NCBI RefSeq assembly: GCF_004210375.1
Contig: NC_134834.1
Coordinates: forward strand, 137,611,009 to 137,675,008
DNA from: Tachypleus tridentatus
Lineage: Eukaryota; Arthropoda; Merostomata; Xiphosura; Limulidae
Reading direction: 5' to 3'
Length of the DNA stretch: 64,000 nt
Made by a program: the position numbers and the translations under genes. Position 1 is the first letter of the stretch, and each line of letters begins with the position of its first letter. Below are positions 47,171-59,844 of this stretch, one piece after another. The notes under the pieces are model-generated. The model had not been told where the DNA came from, searched no databases, and was given only the letters and a program-made list of their open reading frames with translations.

Positions 47171-47293
47171 ATATAGAGATAGATGCAAATTAACTCTTAT
47201 CATGTCCAATAACTTTAGAAGTTAAAAAATAGGTATGAGGCCAGATTCACGGTAATAGAGCCTTGTAACATAGAGACTAGGAAATAGGTTTCT

Positions 47294-47792
47294 GTGATAA
47301 TAGTACGTTTCTATGTCCAATGCTTCAATTTGTTCTTCTTTAAGTCGGCTAGCCTGATGAAGTATATATTCATAGTAATATCACAGACAACACTCACCTA
47401 TATACATATTTTACACAAGCAGAAAAATGGAAACCAGATACAAAGAACACACACAAAACACCATACGTTTTTGAACACTGCAAGTCAAATAAACACAATG
47501 TAACCATTGAAAACACTCAGATACTAAGTAGGGAAACAAATATAAACAAACGCAAAATCAAAGAAGCCTTACTTATGTAACAACTAAACCCAAAATTAAA
47601 CCCATATAAAGGAACATCTTTATACCTATACTAATTAATAACTTAACATCTAACTGCAACGCCCAATACAATCCTGTACCCGTTTACCCTCTCATCCCTA
47701 AGACATGCGCCCAGCAACGGTCAGTTGCAAACTCTCTCTTTGTTAACCTGAAGATGACCTAAGAAGGTCGAAAGGTTGTTCTCTGCTTTATT
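47294..47792 (+). mobile_element. Penelope-like retroelement, 3' end fragment
   Basis: The frame after about 47483 gives NKHNVTIENTQILSRETNI and then KRKIKEALL, followed by the NPKLNPYKGTSLYLY ending. This pattern is typical of the C-terminal end of the GIY-YIG endonuclease domain of Penelope-like elements. The 3' tail CCTGAAGATGACCTAAGAAG with GTCGAAAGGTTGTTCTC (about 47748-47785) recurs at 37.83 kb. The reverse transcriptase part is absent. Confidence 0.7.
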
Positions 47793-48556
47793 AGTAAAAG
47801 TGTTCATGCCTATACTAACCGTCCTGTTTTCTTTTAACTACGTAAACTGTACAATTAGGAATGTTGATCAAACTAGACACTTAAAATTCCTAATTAGAAA
47901 TTTTAATAATAATGCGAGTCTATCTCTCAAGCGGCAAGTGGGAAGTTATTTTAGTTGAGGCATAATTTCACGTAATCTTATTGTGTCATAACGACAGAGA
48001 AATGAAGCAAGAGCAAGTATTAATTACTTCTCTCACAATAGGTTAAAGGTGAGATACGAAAAGATCTGCTGACTGGAAGCAGTAAGCAATTTAGACAGAA
48101 GTTAGTTTTTATATCGGATCAGGTGGGGATGGAAGTAATGTGTGCAAAATTTTCTAAAATCATTTAAACATGAAGAGTTCGCTTTCTTCTTCACGATAAT
48201 ATGGCAAAATTAAATGATTGCTATCTGTTGTAGCCGTCTTTAACATACCAAAGGTAAAGCAATTATTCTTCGGCTAATATAATGGAATACTGAGATTTGA
48301 TAATCCTTTTTATATCACATCCTCTGCTCCAAAGTATCAAGCGAAATTTCTTTACAATGGGGCGCGAACCATGGACCGTTATATTTACAGTAAGACGCAC
48401 TAGCCATCTTTGGCCTATCAAACAAGAGAAACACGTAATTATATTATTGTAAAAAGCATGTGTATTGTATAAGCTTTATGTATGCACCATCTACAATGTA
48501 AATAGTAACAATGCAAAATAATGGGTTCTATTAGCTTGAGTTCCCTTCCCATAGTC
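47793..48556. other. Noncoding stretch
   Basis: No gene or repeat family is recognised. Confidence 0.45.
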
Positions 48557-48672
48557 CCCCACTAGTACAGCGGTAAGTCTACGGATTTACAACGTTAAAG
48601 TTAGGGGTTCGATTCCTCTCTGTGGACTCAGCAGATAGCCCGATGTGGCTTTGCTATAAGAAAACACACACA
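48557..48672 (+). mobile_element. Second-family tRNA-like SINE, best copy
   Basis: CCCCACTAGTACAGCGGTAA (box A side), GGGGTTCGATTCCTC (box B), TGGACTCAGCAGATAGCCCG, then GGCTTTGCTATAAGAAAACA. About 115 bp. Confidence 0.88.
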
Positions 48673-50332
48673 ACACCCTCCCGATAATGGATTGTATAAG
48701 GTAACATTTAAAAAAATTAATTATCTCATTGTATTGCGTTCAAATGCTATACATGAAAATTGCACTTACATTAGATTCTTCATTTATAATAAAGGACTTA
48801 TTCCTGCACGTGTATATATATATATACTAGATGAATTACTCGTTTCCCGTACATATGCCCCAATTACTTGAAATAGATACTTGAACACAACAAAATTTAC
48901 TTGTAAGAACATTTATCTAAACAAAAATTAATTTTCATAATATATTATGATATGTGCGTTTAATTTTCAAAACAAAAATTGCACAGTTTAAATTACAGCT
49001 TCTTGTTATACCGCCATATTGACTGTTGTTCCTTTTTCTGACAATATAAACAAGTTTTGATGAGATCCAACATTAATGGTATATCAAACTGTAAATTCAG
49101 AATACGTCCTGTCATCCCTAGTTATTCAAGAGAATTTAAGAGTTCAGCTAGATAATTTACAACATAATCTGTAAGTGGAATACTGACAATTGAGGTGTGG
49201 GCGAATTCTTGTAGGGAAACTTTTTAAATAATTGATGATTTATATCACGAACAAAACAATTTCGAAATGAAAAAACTGCTATTTAACAGAACCATTAATA
49301 ATTTTGACAAATACATCTTCCTTTAGCTCTTCTGCATCTTTAAGACTTGTCTGGAATAGTAACGCAATTCTTTGATTGACTGAAAATATTCCTAGACTAA
49401 CTTGAGAAGTTTCTTAATTACACTGTTTGCTTTTATATCTACAAGGTTATTAAAAACATACACAATAAAAATAAACCACAAATCAACAAGTATATTACGC
49501 GTTCAAAATAAAACAACAATATCGTAATAGTTTTATTGTTAAGCGACAATATATATAGTTTAGTATTACCAAAAAGAGCGTGACACGAAGACAGAAACTC
49601 AATTAAAATCCAAAAATTAGTGTTATGTTATTAAATAAATTTCTTTCTGAGAAACCTGATGGCAATTGTGTTCCTTTATGTTATTTCTGGGGGCTGTAGG
49701 AGTCACTATGCCAAATTTGGTGGTGATTGGTAAAATGGTGCGCAAGGCATTAGGAGATAGATAAACATATAATTTCGCTTATATAGTTATATATATATTT
49801 CCTAAAGCATTTCGAGTATAGTTCAAAAATAGTTTACTTGCATTTTGTACATTTAAATGTACGTTACACTCCTTTTTGAAGCAAAGGAATGCAGGGGGGC
49901 TATTGATTTAAGCACGTTTTGACAGCTGCAATTTCCGTAAGAAATATAAAAGGGAAGATGTTAATTTAAATTCAAGCGAACTTTTTTCCACAACGATACA
50001 ATAATTCATATATAAAATACCAACATAAAAAACAAACAAAAAACACAGAAATATGTACAAGTCCTCAAGCTTACAAATCTATACAAAATTTCCACAGAGA
50101 ATCTAGTACTGATGTCGCTTCTTTCTGTTACCTAAACAGGCAAGCATTTGCACTCATTGCTTTTCTATTTTATCTATCCGAAGCTTCACATATGTTAATA
50201 AATTCCCCTTAAATAAAATATACAAATAAGTGTACCTGTGTGATCGCCACGCCCATTGCTCCTAAACCCATCTTGTTACGGACAATTAACTGTAATTTCA
50301 CTCTTGCCTGTGAAGACCAATTTTCTTTATTG
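48673..50332. other. Noncoding stretch, possible LINE 3' end at 49560-49800
   Basis: Near 49690-49795, GGGGCTGTAGGAGTCACTAT, then CCAAATTTGGTGGTGATTGG, then GATAGATAAACATATAATTTCG resemble the 3' tails of arthropod non-LTR retroelements. No coding part remains. Nothing else is seen. Confidence 0.35.
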
Positions 50333-50334
50333 TA

Positions 50335-50742
50335 TTGGGTTGAGGAATAATTCGTGAGCGTTTTTTCGAGTTAAACAAATATATTCATAAATGAAACGCT
50401 TTCGCAAAATATTTCATGTCATTTGGTAGATAATTTTTTGCTCTAATAGATGGTGTGTTTGATTTTCATATGTCTTTAATTTTTGCTTTCATTTTCAGCT
50501 CAATAAATGGACTGTCAAGTGGACAAAATCGAGCATTTTCGACACCAGCTGCTTTTCGCATTTAATTTCTTGCAATTTCGTTTAAAACAATGCATACTAT
50601 ATACCTAGGTATTACATGAAATAAAGTATCATAATAAATGTTTTGGGTGTAATGTGTTCATGCATTGAAGTATTGTATAGTCTTGCATGTAATGCTTGAA
50701 TGAAATTATTTAAAAACGCTCACGAATTATTCCTCAACCTAA
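50335..50742. mobile_element. Mariner-type MITE with TA target duplication
   Basis: The left end starts TTGGGTTGAGGAATAATTCG. The right end on the minus strand starts TTAGGTTGAGGAATAATTCG. The inverted repeat is about 31 bp with one mismatch. TA lies at 50333-50334 and 50743-50744. Length 408 bp, no coding capacity. TA targets and this size suit a deletion derivative of a Tc1/mariner element. Confidence 0.85.
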
Positions 50743-50967
50743 TAGTTACTTCACAAGCTTTCAATTATCCTATAGCATTATTACAACTTCCTTTGTTCCA
50801 TACATATAAGAGAGCCCATCCTCGATCTTATGCTTATTTTGACCATTGCACAATCCTAAAATAAATTTGTTAAATAAACAAGTATTATAAATCAATATAA
50901 TAATAAAGAGAATATATTATTCTCATTTCAGTTTAATGTTCACATACTAAAGTAATCACTTTACCCA

Positions 50968-51090
50968 GGCCGCCCAGTGGCAGAGCGATATGCCTGTAGA
51001 CTTACAACGCTAAAAAACGGATTTCGATTAATGGCATAATGGGCAAAGTACAAACAGACCATTATGTAACTTTGTGCTTAACTCTAAACA
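50968..51090 (+). mobile_element. Second-family tRNA-like SINE
   Basis: GGCCGCCCAGTGGCAGAGCG, then a degraded box B, GGCATAATGGGCAAAGTACA, and ACTTTGTGCTTAACTCTAAAC at the tail. Moderately diverged. Confidence 0.65.
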
Positions 51091-52557
51091 AATCAACACA
51101 TTACACGGAGGAAAATAAAGAGAAAGTATTGTTGTTTTCAAGATTCAGAAATGGTACATTGTGTTAAAGTAAACTAAGTGTGCTAGAGCTACGAAAAATA
51201 ATAGAAAAGTCTCTTAGCTCAATATGTGATAATAATTATTTCCTCAAACATGTGTAAATGTTAGAAAACATACAGTTATGTTTCACTCTCTTTATACTGT
51301 ACTTGGTTTGCTATATAAAATACATGTAACAGTTCAGCAGCCCTATTAAAACGAACACATATATAGTACGAATTTCTATGGTGCAAGCCGAAAAGGACCC
51401 AGTATAAGAAAAAAAAAGGCTTAGCCTAAAAATGTTACAGACACTCTTCTTGTTTTATTGATATTTTCGACTTAGTCTTTAACAAAATATTCCGTTCCTT
51501 TTTAAGCATAAGATTACACAATGGGCTATCTTTCTCTGCCCACTTCGGGTACTGTATTATATAAGAATGATTTCCATTACTATTACAGTAACGTGTCGCC
51601 ACATATTCAAGCCGTGGTGTCATAGGAAACTTGTTGAGCACCTACATAATCGGTTCAAAGCGAAATCCTTCCCTTCGCAGTGCAAGATTGTCATTCCCTT
51701 TTCAGGAAAATAATATTTATATAGCGAGAATCTCACAAGATGTAGATTCAAAGGGTACAAGATATCGAAGAAAGATATTTCATTGTTCTATATTGTACAA
51801 AAAAAAATGCACACATAAAAGTTTAGGGAAATATAAACTTCAAAACCATACCTTAAGTAAATCAGAGCACTGTCCCCATGCTCTTGACGGACAATCGGAG
51901 CATTTTTTATAATTTTTAAAAATATCCTCGTAATTAATTCATTGTAGTTATTCACCTATATTGTGTTGTCTTACTAACGATTATTTTTTTCCATTTAACC
52001 TCAAAGCTTAGGTAAAATTTTCGCCGTCCAACTAATGAAAATGGATTTTTCTCAGAGTACCCCGCCCCTCACCACTACCACAGCAACTTCTCGCATACTG
52101 CATCTCCCTTTTCTTGGATCCCGTGATATCCTCTATTTTGTTGTTCTACACTACCCTATTTAAATTTATTCTATTCGATTTTTAAATAATTAATTACTTC
52201 AATAAATTTCTTGAACAAGGTAGAAGTTTTCTTAGAGTTGAACCAAGATTGGACGACCGTTATCTCGAACCTATCTGACTTCCTTTGCGAATCTAAAGTC
52301 TAAGTTGTTGTTGTTTTTTATTATTATTATTCCACAAAGTCTTTCAACTATCTATCCATAATCGGGGTGAGGTAAAGTTATTTTAATTTTTCAGCACCCC
52401 TGTTTCCTTGCAACTTAAACAGCTGCCAAGGAATGATGATATTTTATCTTTGTTAGGGGTTACAGATGGTGGCTAGTCTGGGATAGCATGTGATAACAGT
52501 TTAATATTGAATGTAAATAAAATTAATATTTTCTCTTGAAATTAAATGTTAATATAC
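51091..52557. other. Noncoding stretch with a small SINE fragment
   Basis: A fragment at about 51505-51550 (AAGATTACACAATGGGCTAT, then CTGCCCACTTCGGGTA) belongs to the second SINE family, minus strand. No gene is recognised. Confidence 0.4.
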
Positions 52558-52822
52558 TGATTGTTTGTTTTTGAATTTCGCGCAAAGCTACTCGAGGGCT
52601 ATCTGCGCTAGCCATTCCTAATTTAGCAGTGTAAGACTAGAGGGAAGGCAGCTAGTCATCACCACCCACCGCCTACTCTTTTTTACCAACGAATAGTGGG
52701 ATTGATTGTCACTTTATAACGCCCCCACGGCTGAAAGGGCAAGCATGTTCGGTGCGAAAGTGATTCGAACTCGCGACCCTCGGATTACGAGTCGAACGTC
52801 TTAACCACATATGTCGGGCCCA
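52558..52822 (-). mobile_element. tRNA-derived SINE, full length
   Basis: The tail GATTGTTTGTTTTTGAATTT is at the left and the tRNA-like head is at the right (GACCCTCGGATTACGAGTCG). The head lacks a few bases around box A. Confidence 0.9.
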
Positions 52823-53108
52823 TTATGCAAGTTAAAGCACAGAATAGATTCAATGGAAAATAAAATGCTTGTACTGAAATGATGAAGTACCTACATTCAG
52901 ACTCGAGTTCAAGAAATATATAAAAAGTATAAAAAATTCTTAGATTGTTACCTTTGTTTAAACAATATACAAGGGATTTGAATTTGTTTTGTCAAAGTAA
53001 CGAATCTGTAGTTGTCTTAAATTCTGGGTTTAGAAAAAAAAAAGGAAATCTGCGTTTTACATGCCACAGAACAAAATGTAACACTTCTAAATACATTGAA
53101 AACCATAA

Positions 53109-53160
53109 TATTGTTTATTTTGAATTTCGCGAAAAGATACAAGAGGGATATCTGCGAACC
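53109..53160 (-). mobile_element. tRNA-derived SINE, tail fragment
   Basis: Only TTTTGAATTTCGCGAAAAGA and AGAGGGATATCTGCG remain, about 50 bp. Confidence 0.6.
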
Positions 53161-56100
53161 ATTATGTTCAATATTGAGTGTTGGAACCACTAAACATTAT
53201 GTTCTTGTCATATTCCGTTGGGTTTAAGACAAGTCCTTTGGGCTATAGAAAACGTTTTACTATATTCAGTAATAACCCAATTGTTGTTACTATGATTTAT
53301 AAACTGGAACATCGTTATCTGAATTTCTTTGGTTGAGTCAACAAATTTAAGACTTCCCAACTTAGTTGCATTAACTGCCCCTTGATAATTCGTTAATGTA
53401 CATTACTTTGCACGGTACCTTTCTTAAAACGTATTTTGCAGTGCAAAGACAACCATACTGTACACTATGTTATGTTTAATGTAATATTTTGTTAAAAGTG
53501 TCATGCTTACTTAACTACATATTAAGAAAATGATGACTTTTCGAAAAACAATGATTTATTGCTCAAACTCTTAATGAAAAGCTAAATTCCTCACGTCAAA
53601 AGCTCTTCCAAGTATGTTTCACGAGCTAAAAGTAAAAGAAATATTTCCAAATTTTGTGACTGGTTTCTTTGAAATGTGTATAAAGTTTGAATTGGCTTAG
53701 CTTGAAGAAATAAGTTAAAACATAAAAAAATATTTCTATAAGCTTTGTACGTACAGATCATACAAATATCATTTCCTTCATTACCACCTTATTTACAAAA
53801 GAGATATACTTGGTACGCCCACTGTTTGTATTCCTAGAGATCACATGACGTTTTTTGATAAGGGTTTTTCACACGGAATGCAAGACCTTCAGTAATGCCA
53901 ATCATATAAGACTGATATTTCTAATTCCTAGGAATACAAAGTGCTTGTTCACTAAAAAGTTAAGTCGTAAATTGAGAATGAAGCTGAATAGCTTTAAAAC
54001 CTTTTCAGTTCAGAGTATAATGGGTCATTAATACTGAAATATAATCATTCTTTCATGTGATTTAGAAATAGAGCTGTTTTGAGGGACTAAAAGGGTTTTA
54101 TGCATATATACACAGTCAAAGAAACTGGGTTACATGTAATGCAACTGAATAATTCTCCTTTGGTTTCAATGACAGGTTCTTACAATATACTTGATCAGGT
54201 ATTATTATGTTAACTAAAGTATTTTTATAAACTCAACTATTGATATTACTACAATTAATTTATTTACAAATTAAACTACATGTACAACAACTGTTCAAAT
54301 ATACATGGAAAACAAACTTAATACACGATGTGAACAGTTCTGACATTTTTCTTCTACTCGTGGACAAAATGCACCATGAAGAACTGTTACAAATCTTACG
54401 TAAAAACTAGTTATGCACTAAGTTACAAATTACAATATAAATAAATTTCAAATTTTTTCATGTTTCACATAATATATAAATACATTTTATGATATTCCAA
54501 CCACAAAATCTCAACAATACATTCATAAATGTGAAACAAAGTGCTAGATTCATGAAAATATTAATACACTGGCTAAGCCTTGTAAATATACGAGGTATCA
54601 AACATTTATTGCAAAGAAAAGTGAAGTTCATTATTTTTTTACAAACTTAAAAAGGTAATATCGAATCTTCAATATCAATGTTTTATATACACCTTAAAAA
54701 TTTTCAACCATTAAAAAATCTTTCACATTTTCGGTTATCAACAAAACTATTTGTGGCAGCTGAACATTTTCAAGTATCATAAGTTAATTTTGTTGCTAAC
54801 CTGAAAAACATTATAAAGACAAGTAGAAGTCTACACTTTGATATTTAACAGTTATACAAAATTTTATTAATTAAATAATTGGGGCTTTCTTCTGTTCTAG
54901 CCATTTTGAGAGCAATCCACAAAACAAATTCTGAAAATCATGTAAATAACAAAGAAATACTACTTGGTATAAAATCTGAAAGAAAAGCTAAGAAGCATGG
55001 TAAAAAAAATGCTTTAATAAACTAGTTGCTCACACCAGCTTTTTTAGCTGCTGAAATTTTCATGAGAATCCACACTTTTTTAACTATCAAGATGCACAAA
55101 CTTCCAAAATTTGATTAATTTTAATCAAACTTAATTCACTATCAATTATTACATGCACAAAAAAAACCCAACAATGCTTGAGCTTTATAAAGCATCAAAG
55201 TAACAGTTATAAATACTGTAAAGCTACTACTATACTAATTTACACACTAATGTTTGCATGCCAGTTGTTTGTTAAAAAATATTTAAAACAACATACCCCC
55301 CCACAAACACAAGGTACCTAAAAACATTTTATAATTTAAAAAATACATAAAGAAATAACATTTGAATTTACACAAACAAATTTTTGCAACACTGACTTAC
55401 CTTAACAAAATAAAATTTAAATTACTGGTCATGTGCTTTTTATATTAAAACTAATGGTTTGACAGTTGCTTTTATTAACATTTTACTTTAAAAAATGACA
55501 GTAATAAAAACTAATACAATGGGTAAAATTTTTTTTTCAGAAAGATAATGGCAAGTGCTGCATGTACAAATCCTAGTAAATACGAACAATCTTAATAATT
55601 AAATAAACAAAGCCCAAAAATATTTCTTTTCAAACATTTTGAACATAAACATTCAAGATAATATTTGAACAATCCATGTAGGCTAGTAATATGATGAAGC
55701 TTTTTTTTATATTGGGTATTTGTAAAATTGAGATTATCTACCTTTCAATTCATACAGGATAACTGATTTCTTTGAATAAGTTAACTTTACATATGTAGGT
55801 CAAGTCTTAAATCACAGATCTGGAAAAAAAAAAGTAAGAGTATCAAACAAGTAGAACTATTAAAAGACATTTTCTGACACATCAGTTAGTATAAAGGCTT
55901 ATCAGAATAGTGGATGTACAGAAAGCTTTCTAAAAAGTTAAAACTATCAGATTTAAAGTCAATCTTATAAGAAAGAAGTATTTAAAAGTTTGGTGGGCAA
56001 CCTAAACTTATTCATCACACCATTTGGGTCCACAACCCCCCATTTATCAGTATCAGCCAGAAATGAGATGTTTTAATAAAAATGAACTATGAAACACATT

Positions 56101-58317
56101 TTAGCCAAAGAAGCAGGTGTGCAGGTGTGTGAGTGATATGTAGTCTCAGGGGTCATGAGTTGCCCACTTTAGCAGTAATATTAAACAGCAAAGATGTTTA
56201 CTCTCCGTGTTAAACTACTATCTTTCAGTTATTACTATTATCACAATACATTTTAGTTCTTTTGGTAACTCATTGGTAAAATCAGATCAGCTAATGATAT
56301 CTACTATGCATAAAGACTGAGTCAGATCTAAACTATCAAAAGCACACAAGTACACCCATACAGAATTTATAATCAGAAAGCTAAAACTGAAGAATATGTA
56401 AATTATTCACTTGCCACTTAGTATCTTTACAAGTTAAAGAATTATACCAAACTTCCACTTTTCCTAAGTTGTTAGCATTAAAACCCACAAAAAAGCTTCA
56501 TATTTGAAAATAAAAGATTCTGGTAACTGAACATCTTAAATGAATTTCATTTGCTATTTGAAAATATAAAAGCAATTTGCTCTTATTAACAGATTATTAT
56601 TAGACAGCTCATGGCATTTAGGTGCTGGAAGTTCTGTTGTTTTACTCCACAAATAGTATGTACTGACAGCTTAAAATTGTCATTATAAACAAGTAATTAC
56701 TGTTAAACAATTATTCAGAAAAGACTACTGAACCTAATTAGCAATAAAATGAAAGCTAGACTAATTACAGAACAAAACAAAGTTTACCTTACAAGTTATC
56801 ATCTCAAAACATCAGTAAAAACGTTTTATAAAAGCATTTTTGATTATAAATAATTGTGGAAAGACTAAATCACAATATTTACTAATCAATTTAAATTAAA
56901 ATTTGTGTACTTCAAAAGATATTGAAGGTTCACACCTTTACATCTTCTCATCTGAATCTAACTTTTTAACAGTGAGATGTAGTTAATGTTTGTGCTTGTA
57001 TTACTATTGTTATTACATCAGTGCTAAACAATTAACAAAAACTTAACAGCATAAAATCATACAACAGCAGTTCATGGAAAGTAATCCTCTTAAAAGAGTG
57101 AAAATATAGAGTTGAAAAGATAAATACACACCATGAGTAAACGACAGTAACTAGTAACATCCAAACCTCTCTCGACAGTCACGACCAAGGATATTCCTAA
57201 GTAAACACCTCAAGTAGTGCAAACACTCTGTGCTTCAATTCAGAATAGCAATCAAGACTTTTTATATTGCACTTTCTTCCACTTTAGAACTATCTTCTTC
57301 AATACTTAAATAAATTTTGAGAACAGTGTATTGCAAATCAACAATACAATCTCAATATTATTACATAGTAAAAACCACTGATCTTTTAATTATATGAACT
57401 GTATTCTTTCTAATAGATTTTAAAATGTGTTATTCAAACAATTTTTGAGACAATTTCATGAATATACATTGATCCAACATAATTCACTGAATATGTATAC
57501 CAGAAACATTTCTGGTTTATGCAAATACCTTTTAGGGATGGAAAAAAAAAGTTTTGAATGGATTTCTATATAACATTATGTAAATGCTTATTCTAAATTT
57601 TAAAGACCAAATATAATAAAACAACAAATAATATATGAAAGGCAGATCATTGCAATTTATCCTCTCTCTTTTGGAAAACAACTTGCACATTTATACCAGA
57701 TTTAAGAAACAAAAACTGGTAACAGCAGGCTATTTTCAATGGGAAGAATGCAAGCTTTCCCTAATTCTTGACTAAATGACATGTTAAACAACATACTTTT
57801 TTCTTCAAGTATTCTGATAAAAAATCAACTTAATTTACAGCAATGATGATTCTCTTCACAAGCACTCTATTCTTTTTTCTTTTATCAGTTTATCAAGTTA
57901 GTAAACTATCTTCACAGATATGTTTAGAAGCAACACACATTTAAGTATATTTACCATGTATAACATTTGTTTTTTCAATAATGCCCACATACATATTATT
58001 GAATACAACTATCACACAGATACATTTTACACATTAACTTTTTTAACGTGTTGACAAACACATTTTTAAATACCTGCAATACAAAAATTGAAACGTTACC
58101 ACAATTTCAAACTATAATTCCTTATTTTATTATGGTGTTGCCTCAGTGCAAAATGTTTGTATACAACTGATGAAAGCTCATAGAATGTCTATCCACATAT
58201 TTTTCATTCAGTCTACACTCTTCTAAAGTATGATTTATAAATTATTTTAAATATTTAGTAGAATTAACAGCTTTAAACAACATTTACTGAAAATAAAGTT
58301 ACTAATAATTTACAAGG

Positions 58318-58490
58318 TATATCTACACTATTTTTTTATTTCGGAAAGAACAATTTGTTTTACAAAATTTACATTTAGATTAACCTGTACCAATTATTTT
58401 GTAATAAATATCTTTGGCTTTTTTACACAGATTATTTTTCACAGTTGTTCTTGGAGTGGCCTGAATGAGGAGACACAGACAATTATCTTT
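58318..58490 (-). repeat. Duplicated exon-like segment, copy A
   Basis: On the minus strand a pyrimidine-rich run GTGTCTCCTCATTCAG precedes GCCACTCCAAGAACAACTG. The core at 58429-58464 is identical to 59085-59120, and similarity extends over about 140 bp. The reading frame after the AG is open for 26 codons (ATPRTTVKNNLCKKAKDIYY and on). Confidence 0.6.
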
Positions 58491-58977
58491 ACGATTCTGT
58501 ACATAATAAATAAATAGAAACCTAAATATAAAAACAATTACAAAAATATTGTTCAATCAATTTGGGGAGTTTAATCTTATCTGTTACTGTTATTTAGGAA
58601 TTTATTACATACTTCAACTTTTAAAACTACTTTAATTTAACAATTGCCTCAAACAAAAATATTCACATTTTTCAAGTCTGATTTCAATAGTTCACATCTT
58701 AAAACTTTTACAAAAAACAGAAACAATTGTTTAATTCTAAATGTCATTTTGATGCCAAATGAATAAAACTTTTAATTTCAGATATTAACAATTTAACTTA
58801 GGGTCAGTACAAAAGACTGGGACACACAATTTTAGATACATGTAAAAAGTACTCCATGAACTCCATAAAAACAAGTTGTCAAAAAATAACAATAAAGTCA
58901 AATGTTTCATAGAAACTAACTGCAGGTCATAAATTTGTTTTCTATAATTTGATCATTACAATTAAACCAATTTACAG

Positions 58978-59150
58978 GGTCATCTACACTATTGTTTATT
59001 AAGGAAAGAATTTATTTTCTAAATGTAAATTTAGAACAATGTGTTCCAATAATTCTGTAATAAGTATCTTTGCTATTTATACATAGATTATTTTTCACAG
59101 TTGTTCTTGGAGTGGCCTGAGTGAGAAGACAAAGGCAAGAAATCTCAATT
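58978..59150 (-). repeat. Duplicated exon-like segment, copy B
   Basis: On the minus strand TTTGTCTTCTCACTCAG precedes the same GCCACTCCAAGAACAACTG core. The frame gives ATPRTTVKNNLCINSKDTYY. It lies about 80-250 bases after the IP6K stop codon. Confidence 0.6.
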
Positions 59151-59227
59151 CAGAATTTGAACACCATACTTATCTTTATCACTGGTTTCTATATTTCATG
59201 AGAAGAAACAAACAAAAAAACATTAAA

Positions 59228-59844
59228 TCACCCTTCTTCTTGCAAAATTGTTTTTAGTAAAGCAATCACATTCTGAAGCCCAAAAAAGGTAACCTTCATC
59301 AGGCCCTTCATGAAGTCTGCGATCACTTGGGAGTTCACAATGGGTGGAATGTGCAAAATCAATCATACGCACATCAATAGGGCACAGAAGTTTTCTCTCC
59401 CATGGAAAAGAAGAAAGAGTTTGAGTGACGTCCGTATAACAACTATCTAATGGTTTGCCCCAAGCTCCCACATTTTCTCTCATTTTGAGTGATCTTTCAC
59501 ACTCACTGAAATCATCATTCAAGTAGTCATTGCCATTACCTTGGATTTGGTCATGAACCATTCTACCTGCATCTTGGTTCCCATTCCAAGAAGTGACATC
59601 CTGAGTTTTTTTACCATCATAAATAATAAGAAGGGAGCTAGTGTAAAAGCGGGAACGTGTCAAGATGTTCAATAACAGTGTATAATTTGTCTAAACGATC
59701 TAGTAATAACGGGATGACATCCAAACGAATATGCTGACCATTATGAAGAAACCTGCGGAAAGCCTGTTTGAATCCATCCACTGTCAAGCTCCTGCCATAA
59801 TATTTGTTGTGACAAAGAAATCGGCCTGAATTCAACTGATAAAC
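59228..59844 (-). CDS. IP6K: Inositol hexakisphosphate kinase, last coding exon (two 1-bp frame breaks)
   Basis: IP6 kinases phosphorylate inositol hexakisphosphate to the pyrophosphate form (IP7) with ATP. The minus-strand exon starts after a TTGTAG acceptor at 59845 and opens VYQLNSGRFLCHNKYYGRSL, then a helix-rich part (FKQAFRRFLHNGQ, PLLLDRLDKLYTVIEHLDT), RFYTSSLLIIYDG, and VRMIDFAHSTH, whose Asp is the family's metal-binding residue. HEGPDEGYLF and LQNVIALLKTILQEEG end the protein at TGA (59230-59228). Two extra bases break the frame, one in CCC (59651-59653) and one in TTTTTT (59282-59287). Without them the exon is 615 bp, exactly 205 codons. The low-complexity middle part is shorter than in vertebrate paralogues as far as I recall. 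Family assignment is confident. Confidence 0.93.

Larger units (their letters stand above)
53161..59227 (-). other. SINE-free AT-rich tract, possible long 3' UTR or 3' introns of IP6K
   Basis: No SINE, transposon or large open frame in about 6 kb, in contrast to the rest of the window. It follows the IP6K stop codon on the minus strand, so part of it is probably 3' UTR. A duplicated segment with a 36-bp identical core lies at 58.43 and 59.09 kb. The transcript end cannot be fixed from sequence; an AAATAAA on the minus strand at about 54258-54264 is one of several candidates. Confidence 0.45.

Noticed and set aside
51631-51912. 93-codon plus-strand open frame
   Set aside because: No recognisable motif, no splice context and no similarity that I can recall.
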